DNA from: Methylobacterium sp. Leaf123 | GTDB lineage: Bacteria > Pseudomonadota > Alphaproteobacteria > Rhizobiales > Beijerinckiaceae | Assembly: GCF_001423405.1 (NCBI RefSeq) | Contig: NZ_LMNS01000003.1 | Span: 79,668-143,667, forward strand | Length of the DNA: 64,000 nucleotides | Direction: 5' to 3' | Shown: positions 8,327-15,829 of the stretch, one piece after another | Position numbering within the stretch: the first letter of the stretch is position 1 | Layout of the letters: each line of letters opens with the position of its first letter | The notes under the pieces: model-generated | Told to the model about the DNA's origin: nothing | Seen by the model: the letters and a program-made list of their open reading frames with translations, nothing else | The model's database searches: none | Translations under genes and position numbers: made by a program

Positions 8327-9463
8327 TTACAGCTTCTGACTCGGCGCGGTGGTGTCCTTGTCGTCCGGCTTGGTCTTCTCCGGCTTTTCCGGCTTCGGGC
8401 AGATGCCCTGAAGGCTCTGCCACTCGGCCTCGGACAGGATGCCGGGTCCGGCCGGCTTTGCCCCCGCCAATGACCGGATCCGCGCCGCCCGCTCCGCCGT
8501 GACCGGATGCGAGCGCAGGAACGAGGTTGCATCCGGCTTCTCGTCATCCGCGTCGGTGATGCGTTCCAGGATCGCGGCGAGCGCGGCCCCGTCGCCGCCG
8601 GCCCGCTTCACCGCCGCCACCGCGTAGGCATCGGCCGTCCGCTCCGCATCGCGTGAGTAGCCAGCCGAAATCGCGGCTTGCCCAATCGTCACCAGCACCG
8701 TCGAGCCGGTGAGATCGCCGAGCACGAGGCTCAGCAGGAACGAGGTGCCGCCGGCCGTGATGACCGAGCGCATCGGATCGCGGGCAGCGATGTGGCCGAA
8801 CTCGTGCGCGAGAATGCCGGCCAACTCATCGCCGCTCTTGGCCTTGGTGATGATGTCCGAGAGCAGGATCACCCGGCCGCCCGGAAGGGCGAGCGCGTTG
8901 GCCACCGTATGACGGCGCACGCTCACCTGCGGGGTCGCCGGCAGCGCCATGCCCTCGGCCAGCCGCGTCGTCAGCCGATCGAGCGCTGCCCGCGCGGCAG
9001 CCTCGTTGCAGAGCGGCGGGTCGCCGAGCAAACCGACGATCTGCGTATCGACGCTGCGCCCGAGTTGGGCTTCGATCGCCTGCGGGACCAAAGGCGCGAG
9101 CAGGTTCGAGGCGGCCGGCACCCCGTAGACGGCGCTCAGCAGCACGGACACACCCGCCGCGATCGACCAGAGCACGAGGCGCGTGAGGCCGCCCCCGCTT
9201 TCGGTCCGGTTCAGGTCGGGGCATCGCGCCTTCAGGGCTTCCGCGAACGACGCGTCGGCGAACTCGACGCTCTCCGATCCCTGCGCGTGGTTGATCCGCA
9301 TCAGGGGCGGGGCGGCGTCGGCCGCGCGCAGGTCGAGCAGGCTCCAGTCGCGGGAAACATCCGCGCCGGAGAGTTCGAGCCGGAACGTCAGCCTCAGCGT
9401 CACCGGCCGGGGCCGGGCGCTGATGCCGTCGAAGAACGTGCCGGTCGTGGTGATCGCCTCCAT
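8327..9463 (-). CDS. M48 family metalloprotease, membrane-anchored
   Basis: Zinc metallopeptidase of 378 residues. The first 90 residues are an unrecognised beta-rich cytoplasmic region. A single membrane segment (about 95-115) follows, then the peptidase domain: HEFGH at 220-224 with zinc-ligand histidines and catalytic Glu, and a downstream ERTADAYA motif with the third ligand. The C-terminal tail is Lys/Pro-rich (PEKPEKTKPDDKD). The start at 9463 is 7 bases after the stop of the DUF898 gene, so the two are translated from one mRNA. M48-DUF898 pairs recur in proteobacteria, which suggests membrane-protein quality control, but substrates are not known. Confidence 0.88.
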   Translation of the reverse strand: MEAITTTGTFFDGISARPRPVTLRLTFRLELSGADVSRDWSLLDLRAADAAPPLMRINHAQGSESVEFADASFAEALKARCPDLNRTESGGGLTRLVLWSIAAGVSVLLSAVYGVPAASNLLAPLVPQAIEAQLGRSVDTQIVGLLGDPPLCNEAAARAALDRLTTRLAEGMALPATPQVSVRRHTVANALALPGGRVILLSDIITKAKSGDELAGILAHEFGHIAARDPMRSVITAGGTSFLLSLVLGDLTGSTVLVTIGQAAISAGYSRDAERTADAYAVAAVKRAGGDGAALAAILERITDADDEKPDATSFLRSHPVTAERAARIRSLAGAKPAGPGILSEAEWQSLQGICPKPEKPEKTKPDDKDTTAPSQKL

Positions 9464-9470
9464 CGACGGG

Positions 9471-10760
9471 CTAGAACCCGATCTCGAGGGCGCCGCCGAC
9501 ATCGAGCGCATCGGCCAACCCCTCGTTGAGGCCACTGGCCGGTGTCCGCGTCGAGGCAAGCACCGCTTCCAGCGCCGGCAGATTCTCGATCTGCATCGTG
9601 GTCGCCACCGCGTGCCACAGGCGCACCGTGATGATGCGGACATAGAGCACGTTCGTGCCGAGGATCGCCCCAAGATAGAGCAGCACGCTCGATGCGATGA
9701 CGAAGGCCTGGATGCCCGCATTCTCGGCGTCCGTGGCGATCAGGGGCACGAGAAGGGCGAAGATGATGCCCAGCACGAGGCTGAAGCCGATCAACGCCAG
9801 CATGTAGACGAGGTAGGGGAAGTAGAACTGGCGCGCCTTCAGCGAGGAGGCCAGCCTCGCCTCACCGAGAAAGGCCGCATTGAGGAAGGCGCGGGTCTCG
9901 CGGGCCCGATAATAGGGGATCAGCAGCAGCGCGAAGGGGACCGACACGCTGGCGGCGATCCCGACGACGCCGGCGTAGTAGACGATCGGCGAGTCTTCGT
10001 AGGCCGGGTTGAAGACGAATTTGCTCTTCTCGTTCGTCGGATCCACGATCAGCAGATCACTCGGGATGTCGAATCCGGTCGCCGCCAGCAGCGCTACGAC
10101 GCTCACGAGAATCGGCAACAGCGCGGTGACGTAGAACATCATCCACGGCATCAGGATCGAGCGGCCGGTCGCGGTCGAGCGCATCCGGCTCTGGCCGATC
10201 AGCGTATGGTCGATGCGGTAGCGCTCCAGCGCCGCGCGCATGAAGGGGAAGGCCAGGCCGAGGCTGAAGAGAGTCGCAAGCCACCACAGGCAGGCGCGCC
10301 CGGCATAGGCGAAGCCCGAGCCGTCCTGACCGAGGCGGATGCCGCGCCAGCGGGTGCGCGAGGCCCGATAGCGCCGGCCGCGGAACAGCGCGTATTGCCC
10401 GAGCACGAACAGGCCGATGAAGGAGATCGGCGCGGCCAGGGCTGCCAGCTCCGGGCTCAGCAGTCCGACGACGAACAGGACGATGTAGATCGGCACCAGA
10501 ATGGCGAGCGCCACGAGGAAGCCAAGGAATAGCTCCTTGCCGTTGCCGAGATACTCGGCCGGGCTGCCGGCAACGACCGTGCGGCTCCAGAAGTATCGCC
10601 GCAGATTGGTGATGTACCAGAACCGGTAGATCGAGAAGGTGACCAGCGAGAGCAGGAAGCCCTTGACGACGATGCCCGTCAGCCCCGGCGCCTTCCGGTC
10701 GAACGTAATCTCCCCCGTCCGCGCCCCAGCCGGGTTCGGCATGCCTTCCAATCGATCCAT
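9471..10760 (-). CDS. DUF898 (YjgN family) multi-pass membrane protein
   Basis: Inner-membrane protein of 429 residues, unknown function. The family signature is clear: GEITFDRKAPGLTGIVVKGF, then LVTFSIYRFWYITNLRRYFW, and repeated FRGRRYRASRTRWRGI-type segments. About eight to ten hydrophobic segments are visible, grouped in two blocks (residues about 25-200 and 220-390) with a short loop rich in acidic residues between. It is the first gene of a two-gene operon with the M48 protease. The ATG at 10760 is used; a second Met seven codons on is an alternative. Confidence 0.85.
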   Translation of the reverse strand: MDRLEGMPNPAGARTGEITFDRKAPGLTGIVVKGFLLSLVTFSIYRFWYITNLRRYFWSRTVVAGSPAEYLGNGKELFLGFLVALAILVPIYIVLFVVGLLSPELAALAAPISFIGLFVLGQYALFRGRRYRASRTRWRGIRLGQDGSGFAYAGRACLWWLATLFSLGLAFPFMRAALERYRIDHTLIGQSRMRSTATGRSILMPWMMFYVTALLPILVSVVALLAATGFDIPSDLLIVDPTNEKSKFVFNPAYEDSPIVYYAGVVGIAASVSVPFALLLIPYYRARETRAFLNAAFLGEARLASSLKARQFYFPYLVYMLALIGFSLVLGIIFALLVPLIATDAENAGIQAFVIASSVLLYLGAILGTNVLYVRIITVRLWHAVATTMQIENLPALEAVLASTRTPASGLNEGLADALDVGGALEIGF

Positions 10761-10863
10761 CGTCTCAGTCCCCCGCGTTGCCGGGAGACTAGAAGCCGCG
10801 CTGGTTGCGTTGCAACAGGCGGAGCACACAATCTTGGCTTTAGGAACGATCGATCAATGGAAA

Positions 10864-10916
10864 GCCGGTGCACCGGCCCCGCACCGCCAGGTTTTCACGG
10901 TTAATTTCACGTGAAA
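10864..10916. promoter_or_regulatory. Two perfect palindromes upstream of the DUF898-M48 operon
   Basis: A 14-base palindrome (GCCGGTGCACCGGC, 10864-10877) and a 12-base palindrome (TTTCACGTGAAA, 10905-10916) lie about 105-155 bases upstream of the DUF898 start. Both look like operator sites for a dimeric regulator. The identity of the regulator is unknown. The rest of the 379-base gap 10761-11139 holds only the terminator at 11048-11084. Confidence 0.4.
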
Positions 10917-11047
10917 ATCGTGTCGCCGCCGTGTCTCGGATGGGGAGGCGCCCGGCCGGTCGCCGAAGCCACTTTCGGTTCCCATTCTCCGCGATCGGGC
11001 GCGCAGCGATGCCAAGACGGGAAATCCGCGGCGCGGACTCTCAAAAA

Positions 11048-11084
11048 GAAAACGCCGGGCCCCATCACGGAGCCCAACGTCTTC
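11048..11084 (-). terminator. Terminator of the cstA-ybdD operon
   Basis: Read leftward, a 16-bp stem with a few G-U pairs, a 5-base loop, and a T-rich tail (TTTTCTTTTTG). It begins 56 bases after the ybdD stop, as expected for the end of the operon. Confidence 0.8.
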
Positions 11085-11139
11085 ACACGATGTCATCGCC
11101 GGAAGGACGACCCGCCCTTCCGAGGAATTGGCCGGAGCT

Positions 11140-11373
11140 TCAGCAGCAGCGGAAACCCGATGTGTTGCCGACGCCGAAGCGCGCGTTCTCGCGGTTGCGA
11201 AAAAACTCCCGCTCGGTCATCGGCGCCTGGTCGGGATGGGTCTTGGTGATATGGGCGACGTAGGTCCCGTAATCGCCCTGACCCACCATCAGCCGCGCGC
11301 CGTCGCAAACGCACTTGTTGAAGGCCTGAAGGCGTTCGCGAAAGCCCTGCATCGACGGTGCGGAACTGGTCAT
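11140..11373 (-). CDS. YbdD/DUF466 small protein, partner of CstA
   Basis: 77-residue protein of the YbdD/YjiX family. Conserved landmarks are MVGQGDYGTYVAHITKTHPD, MTEREFFRNRENAR and the terminal FRCC. The family is nearly always encoded directly after a CstA-type transporter, as here, 7 bases after the cstA stop. Its role is not settled; it may help the transporter. The Met at 11373 gives about ten residues more than E. coli YbdD at the N-terminus. Confidence 0.9.
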   Translation of the reverse strand: MTSSAPSMQGFRERLQAFNKCVCDGARLMVGQGDYGTYVAHITKTHPDQAPMTEREFFRNRENARFGVGNTSGFRCC

Positions 11374-11380
11374 GATCGTC

Positions 11381-13438
11381 TCACTCCGCCGGGGCGAGAT
11401 GGGGATCGGCTTCGAGCGCCGTCCAGCGATCGGCACGGTAGGCCTTCACGCAGGCCATGACGCCGAACACCGCGATCGCCACGACGAGGCCGACGAAGAA
11501 CACGGCCAGGGCCGCGTCGATGCGGTCGTTGAAGACGATCTTGTGCATGTCCGCCATGCTCTTGGCCGGGCCGAGCACCTTGCCTTCCGCAATCGCCGCC
11601 GAGAAGCGGTCGGCATGCGAGAGGAAGCCGATCTTCGGGTCGGGCGAGAAGATCTTCTGCCAGCCGGCCGTCAGGGTGCAGATGCAGAGCCAGATAGTCG
11701 GGATGATCGTAACGAAGGCGTAGCGCTCGCGCTTCATCTTGAAGATCACGACGGTCGCGAGGGTCAGCGCGACAGCGGCCAGCATCTGGTTCGAGATGCC
11801 GAAGAGCGGCCACAGGGTGTAGATGCCGCCCAGCGGATCGGTGACGCCCTGGTAGAGGAAGAAGCCCCAGGCGCCGACGCACAGGGCGGTGGCGACCACG
11901 CTCGGCCCCCAGGCCGAGGTGTTCTTGAAGCTCGGCGAGAGCAGGCCGAGCAGATCCTGCAGCATGAAGCGGCCGGCGCGGGTGCCTGCATCCACCGCGG
12001 TCAGGATGAACAGGGCCTCGAACAGGATCGCGAAGTGGTACCAGAAGGCCATCATCGCCTTGCCGCCGATGGCCGAGGAGATGATGTGCGCCATGCCGAC
12101 CGCGAGGGTCGGCGCGCCGCCGACGCGCGAGATGATCGAGTGCTCGCCGACATCCTTGGCGGTCTGGGCGATGACGTCCGGAGCGATCGGGAAGCCGAGC
12201 GCCGTCACCGCGGCGGCCGCGGTTTCCGGTGTCGTGCCGAGCAGGGCGCCCGGAGAGTTCATGGTGAAGTAGATGCCGGGGTCGATCACGCTGGCAGCCA
12301 CCAGCGCCATGATCGCCACGAAGCTCTCCATCAGCATGCCGCCATAGCCGATGAAGCGGGTGTCCATCTCATTGTCGATCAGCTTCGGGGTGGTGCCCGA
12401 GGAGATCAGCGCGTGGAAGCCCGAGACGGCGCCGCAGGCGATGGTGATGAACAGGAACGGGAACAGCGAGCCCGCCCAGACCGGACCGGTGCCATCGATG
12501 AACTTCGTCGTGGCCGGCATCTGCATGTGCGGGGCGACGACGACGATACCGAGGGCGAGGCCGACGATGGTGCCGATCTTGAGGAAGGTCGACAGGTAGT
12601 CGCGCGGGGCGAGCAGCAGCCACACCGGCAGGATCGCGGCGACGAAGCCGTAGCCGATCAGCATCCAGGTGAGCTGGGTGCCCGTGAAGGTGAAGGCGGG
12701 GCCCCAGGTGGGGTGTTCGTTGATCTGACCGCCGCCGACGATCGCGGCCATGAGCAGGACGAAGCCGATGATCGACACCTCGCCGATCTTGCCCGGCCGG
12801 ATGTAGCGCGCGTAGAGGCCCATCAGGATCGCGATCGGGATCGTCGCGCCGACGGTGAAGGTGCCCCAGGGGCTCTCGGCCAGCGCCTTCACCACGATCA
12901 TCGCCAGCACGGCGAGCAGAATGACCATGATCATGAAGGTGCCGAACAGGGCGATCACGCCGGGGATCACCCCGAGTTCGGCCCGGATCAGCTCCCCCAA
13001 GGACCGCCCATCGCGGCGCATCGAGATGAACAGGACCATGAAGTCCTGCACCGCGCCCGCGAGCACGACGCCGGCGAGGATCCAGAGCATGCCGGGCAGG
13101 TAGCCCATCTGCGCCGCGAGCACCGGACCGACCAGCGGGCCGGCGCCGGCAATGGCCGCGAAGTGGTGGCCGAACAGGACCGACTTGTTGGTCGGAACGT
13201 AGTCGAGGCCGTCATTGTGACGGTGTGCCGGGGTCTCGCGCTTCGGATCGAGGCGCATCACCTTTTCGGAGATGAAAAGGGAATAGTAGCGGTAGGCGAT
13301 GAGGTAGACGCAGACCGCAGCAACCACGACCCACAGGGCGTTGATCGCCTCGCCCCGTTGCGTGGCGACCACCGCCAGCGCCGCAGCGCCCAATGCGCCG
13401 ACCAGGGCCCAAGGCCCGTGCTTCTGTATTGCGCCCAT
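11381..13438 (-). CDS. cstA: CstA-type pyruvate/peptide transporter
   Basis: Inner-membrane transporter of 685 residues, close to E. coli CstA (701) and BtsT. Signature stretches include HRHNDGLDYVPTNKSVLFGHHFAAIAGAGPLVGP, LGGLFGTT-like turns, FHALISSGTTPKLI and FWYHFAILFEALFILTAVDAGTR, with about sixteen hydrophobic segments. E. coli members import pyruvate and were first described as carbon-starvation peptide carriers; which substrate applies here cannot be read from the sequence. It is followed by ybdD and a strong terminator. The ATG at 13438 (MGAIQKHG) gives the usual N-terminus. Confidence 0.93.
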   Translation of the reverse strand: MGAIQKHGPWALVGALGAAALAVVATQRGEAINALWVVVAAVCVYLIAYRYYSLFISEKVMRLDPKRETPAHRHNDGLDYVPTNKSVLFGHHFAAIAGAGPLVGPVLAAQMGYLPGMLWILAGVVLAGAVQDFMVLFISMRRDGRSLGELIRAELGVIPGVIALFGTFMIMVILLAVLAMIVVKALAESPWGTFTVGATIPIAILMGLYARYIRPGKIGEVSIIGFVLLMAAIVGGGQINEHPTWGPAFTFTGTQLTWMLIGYGFVAAILPVWLLLAPRDYLSTFLKIGTIVGLALGIVVVAPHMQMPATTKFIDGTGPVWAGSLFPFLFITIACGAVSGFHALISSGTTPKLIDNEMDTRFIGYGGMLMESFVAIMALVAASVIDPGIYFTMNSPGALLGTTPETAAAAVTALGFPIAPDVIAQTAKDVGEHSIISRVGGAPTLAVGMAHIISSAIGGKAMMAFWYHFAILFEALFILTAVDAGTRAGRFMLQDLLGLLSPSFKNTSAWGPSVVATALCVGAWGFFLYQGVTDPLGGIYTLWPLFGISNQMLAAVALTLATVVIFKMKRERYAFVTIIPTIWLCICTLTAGWQKIFSPDPKIGFLSHADRFSAAIAEGKVLGPAKSMADMHKIVFNDRIDAALAVFFVGLVVAIAVFGVMACVKAYRADRWTALEADPHLAPAE

Positions 13439-13736
13439 GCGACGCCTCACTCCGTCATTGGCCGCATTCTTGATGCAGGCGGCCTTTCGGCGTTCTGTGT
13501 GGCGCAATTTTTCCTGTGATGCCAGTTGCGGTGAACACACAAGTGCAGGTTCCCTCCGCACCGGCCATGACATCCACCATCCCGCGTTACCGAAACCTTG
13601 GGATGAGTCTGCCGCGGGGTCTCCAACGCCCATGCAAGGGGCCGCTGGGGGCCACATCCCGGGCGCTGATGAAGCGTCGGAAGACGGCCTCGTGCAATCC
13701 GAATCACATCGGCCGTGGGAAGCGCCTTCGAAGTTC

Positions 13737-14363
13737 TCAGTCGAGGACGATGACGCGGTTGGGGAGCTGGTTGTCGCTGTGGCTGCCCGGCAGCTCCGCC
13801 TTCAGCACGGCGCCGACCTGATCCACCGCCGAGACGAGTCCTTCGCCGAGGGCTCCGCGTCCGGCTGCACCGAGCAACTCCGAGACGATGGCGTGCCACC
13901 GTGCCTCCTCCACACGGGCCCGCACCCCCTTATCGGTGACGATCTCGGCGTAGCGCTCGGCGAGGGCGACATAGACGAGAACGCCGGTGCGCCCCCGCGT
14001 TCCGGTGAGACCGTGGGCGAAGAACTCGCGGCGGGCGGCGGCGTGGGCGCGCTCCCGCTGCCAGCGCCGTGGTGTGAGGGCGATCCGGAGACGCTCGTTC
14101 AGGGTCAGCAGCAGCGTGGCAAGCACGGCCGCCGCCTGGGCGAGCGCAATCTCACCCGCGCCGAGATCGGTGAGCAGGATCAGCGGCCAGGGCAGGGCCA
14201 GGGCGACCGCCACCGCCAAAGCGAGGCCGGGCGAGCGATAGAGTCCGGCGCTGGCGGAGACCAGAACCACGATCTCGCCCGAGGTTCCGGTTTCCGCCCG
14301 GCCGATCGCCGCGGCGATCCGCTCCCGCGCGGCGGAGTCGAGGATGGCCGCACTACCAGTCAC
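13737..14363 (-). CDS. TPM domain membrane protein
   Basis: 208-residue protein with a TPM (DUF477) domain split by membrane segments. The first 40 residues (ERIAAAIGRAETGTSGEIVVLV) begin the TPM fold, two hydrophobic segments follow (about residues 50-95), and the rest of the domain continues as RTGVLVYVALAERYAEIVTDKGV. A GTG at 14363 overlaps the end of the upstream TPM gene by 11 bases and gives this domain directly, so translational coupling is likely. It is last in the lemA-TPM-TPM operon. Function unknown; TPM proteins act at membranes, in some cases in photosystem or respiratory protein maintenance. Confidence 0.85.
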   Translation of the reverse strand: MTGSAAILDSAARERIAAAIGRAETGTSGEIVVLVSASAGLYRSPGLALAVAVALALPWPLILLTDLGAGEIALAQAAAVLATLLLTLNERLRIALTPRRWQRERAHAAARREFFAHGLTGTRGRTGVLVYVALAERYAEIVTDKGVRARVEEARWHAIVSELLGAAGRGALGEGLVSAVDQVGAVLKAELPGSHSDNQLPNRVIVLD

Positions 14364-15135
14364 CGGACGCTCCTCCGCCGCCGAACGAGCCGCCCCCGCC
14401 GGAAAAGCCCCCACCGCCGCCATCGGAGAAGCCGCCGCTCCAGCCGCCAGACGGCCCCGGAATCACGACGAAGCCGCCACCCCGGCCCCGCCGCCCGCCG
14501 CCATTCATCCGCGTCATTACGATGACGAGGGCAATGATGACGATGATCCAGAAGATCACCGTGACCGGATCGACCGTGTCCTCCCGCACCGGCGCGCGGC
14601 GCTGCCACTCGTCGGCATCGCCCGCGAGGATGGGAAGGATCGCGTCCACCCCGGCTTCCACGCCCCCGGAAAAATCGCCCTGGCGGAAACGGGGCGTGAT
14701 CGCCGTTGTGATGATCGTCTTCGACAGCGCATCGGTGAGCGCGCCTTCGAGCCCGTACCCGACCTCGATGCGGACCTTGCGCTCCTTCGGGGCCACCAGC
14801 AGAAGCACGCCGTTGTTCGTCTTCTTCTGGCCGATGCCCCAGGCTCGGGCGAGACGGTTGGCGAAGTCCTCCACCGTGCGGTCCTGAAGGCTCGGCACGG
14901 TGGCGACCACGAGTTGATCGCCCGTCTTGTCCTCGTGGGCCTTGATCTTGCCGTCGATCCGCGCCCGCGTCTCCGGCGAGAGGATGCCGGCCGCATCCAC
15001 CACCCGACCCGTGAGCTTGGGGAAGTCGGGTTCGGCCGCGTTGGCGAGACCCATGAGGCCCACGACGAACAGCAGCGCGAGCCACAACGCCGGCAGCCGG
15101 CCGAATGCAGAGTGCCGAGCGGGACGGGTCATCAC
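14353..15135 (-). CDS. TPM domain protein, YgcG family
   Basis: 260-residue exported, membrane-bound protein. A signal peptide (about residues 1-33, ending LANA) is followed by a TPM domain (LTGRVVDAAGILSP, GDQLVVATVPSLQ, NGVLLLVAPKERKVRIEVGYGLEGAL, IITTAITPRFRQGDFSGGV). A membrane helix follows (about 196-215, VIFWIIVIIALVIVM). The C-terminus is an extreme Gly/Ser-rich tail (SDGGGGGFSGGGGSFGGGG). This order is the standard YgcG layout. Its neighbours are lemA (16 bases upstream) and a second TPM gene overlapping its 3' end. Confidence 0.9.
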   Translation of the reverse strand: MMTRPARHSAFGRLPALWLALLFVVGLMGLANAAEPDFPKLTGRVVDAAGILSPETRARIDGKIKAHEDKTGDQLVVATVPSLQDRTVEDFANRLARAWGIGQKKTNNGVLLLVAPKERKVRIEVGYGLEGALTDALSKTIITTAITPRFRQGDFSGGVEAGVDAILPILAGDADEWQRRAPVREDTVDPVTVIFWIIVIIALVIVMTRMNGGGRRGRGGGFVVIPGPSGGWSGGFSDGGGGGFSGGGGSFGGGGASGDW

Positions 15136-15151
15136 TAGTTTGCAGGACGCA

Positions 15152-15787
15152 CTAGAACTTCACGTTCGGCGCGCGCTCTGCGCCCGGCGTCGAGGTGAAG
15201 GTCTCCATCGGCTTCGCCTCCGGGTAGAACCACGAGGCGACCCACCGGCCGGGAATGGTGCGGATCTCGGTATTGTAGGCCTGGACCGCCTGGATATAGT
15301 CCCGACGCGCCACGGCGATGCGGTTCTCCGTCCCCTCGAGTTGCGACTGGAGGGCCAGGAAGTTCTGGTTCGATTTCAGGTCCGGATAGGCCTCGACCGA
15401 GGCGAGCAACCGTCCGAGCGCCCCCGAGAGCTGGTTCTGCGCCTCTTGAAACTGCTTGAACTTCTCCGGATCGCTCACCGTCGAGGCATCGACCTGGATG
15501 CTCGTCGCCTTGGCCCTGGCTTCCGTCACCCGGGTCAGGGTCTCCTGCTCCTGCTTGGCATAGCCCTTCACGGTCTCGACGAGGTTCGGGATCAGGTCGG
15601 CCCGGCGCTGGTACTGGTTCTGCACCTCACTCCAAGACGATTTCGCCTGCTCCTCCAGGCTCGGCACCCGGTTGATCGCCCCGCACCCTGCAAGGCACGT
15701 TGCCAGCCAGAGCGCCGCGAGTGCGGAGATGACCCGACTGAGGATGGAGGGGCGTGTTGGGGTTGCGGGGCTGAGGGAGAGGGACAT
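15152..15787 (-). CDS. lemA: LemA family lipoprotein
   Basis: 211-residue LemA protein: an antiparallel helical bundle anchored to the membrane. The N-terminal signal ends in LAGC with Cys35 as lipobox, so this copy is lipid-anchored. The core has AKSSWSEVQNQYQRRADLIPNLVETVKGYAKQEQETLTRVTEARAKA, the conserved LemA segment, and ends with IPGRWVASWFYPEAKP. It is the first gene of an operon with two TPM-domain genes. LemA-TPM pairing is common, but the biochemical role is still unknown. Confidence 0.93.
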   Translation of the reverse strand: MSLSLSPATPTRPSILSRVISALAALWLATCLAGCGAINRVPSLEEQAKSSWSEVQNQYQRRADLIPNLVETVKGYAKQEQETLTRVTEARAKATSIQVDASTVSDPEKFKQFQEAQNQLSGALGRLLASVEAYPDLKSNQNFLALQSQLEGTENRIAVARRDYIQAVQAYNTEIRTIPGRWVASWFYPEAKPMETFTSTPGAERAPNVKF

Positions 15788-15829
15788 AGCGCGAGGCCTC
15801 CAGGTTGATTTGGCGACAGAAGCCGCGGT

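Noticed and set aside
8405..8440. GGCCGAGTGGC word resembling a tRNA-Ser D arm on the minus strand
   Set aside because: It lies inside the M48 coding region, 80 bases away from the tRNA-like fragment, so the spacing is wrong; probably chance from the codons of SEAEWQSL.
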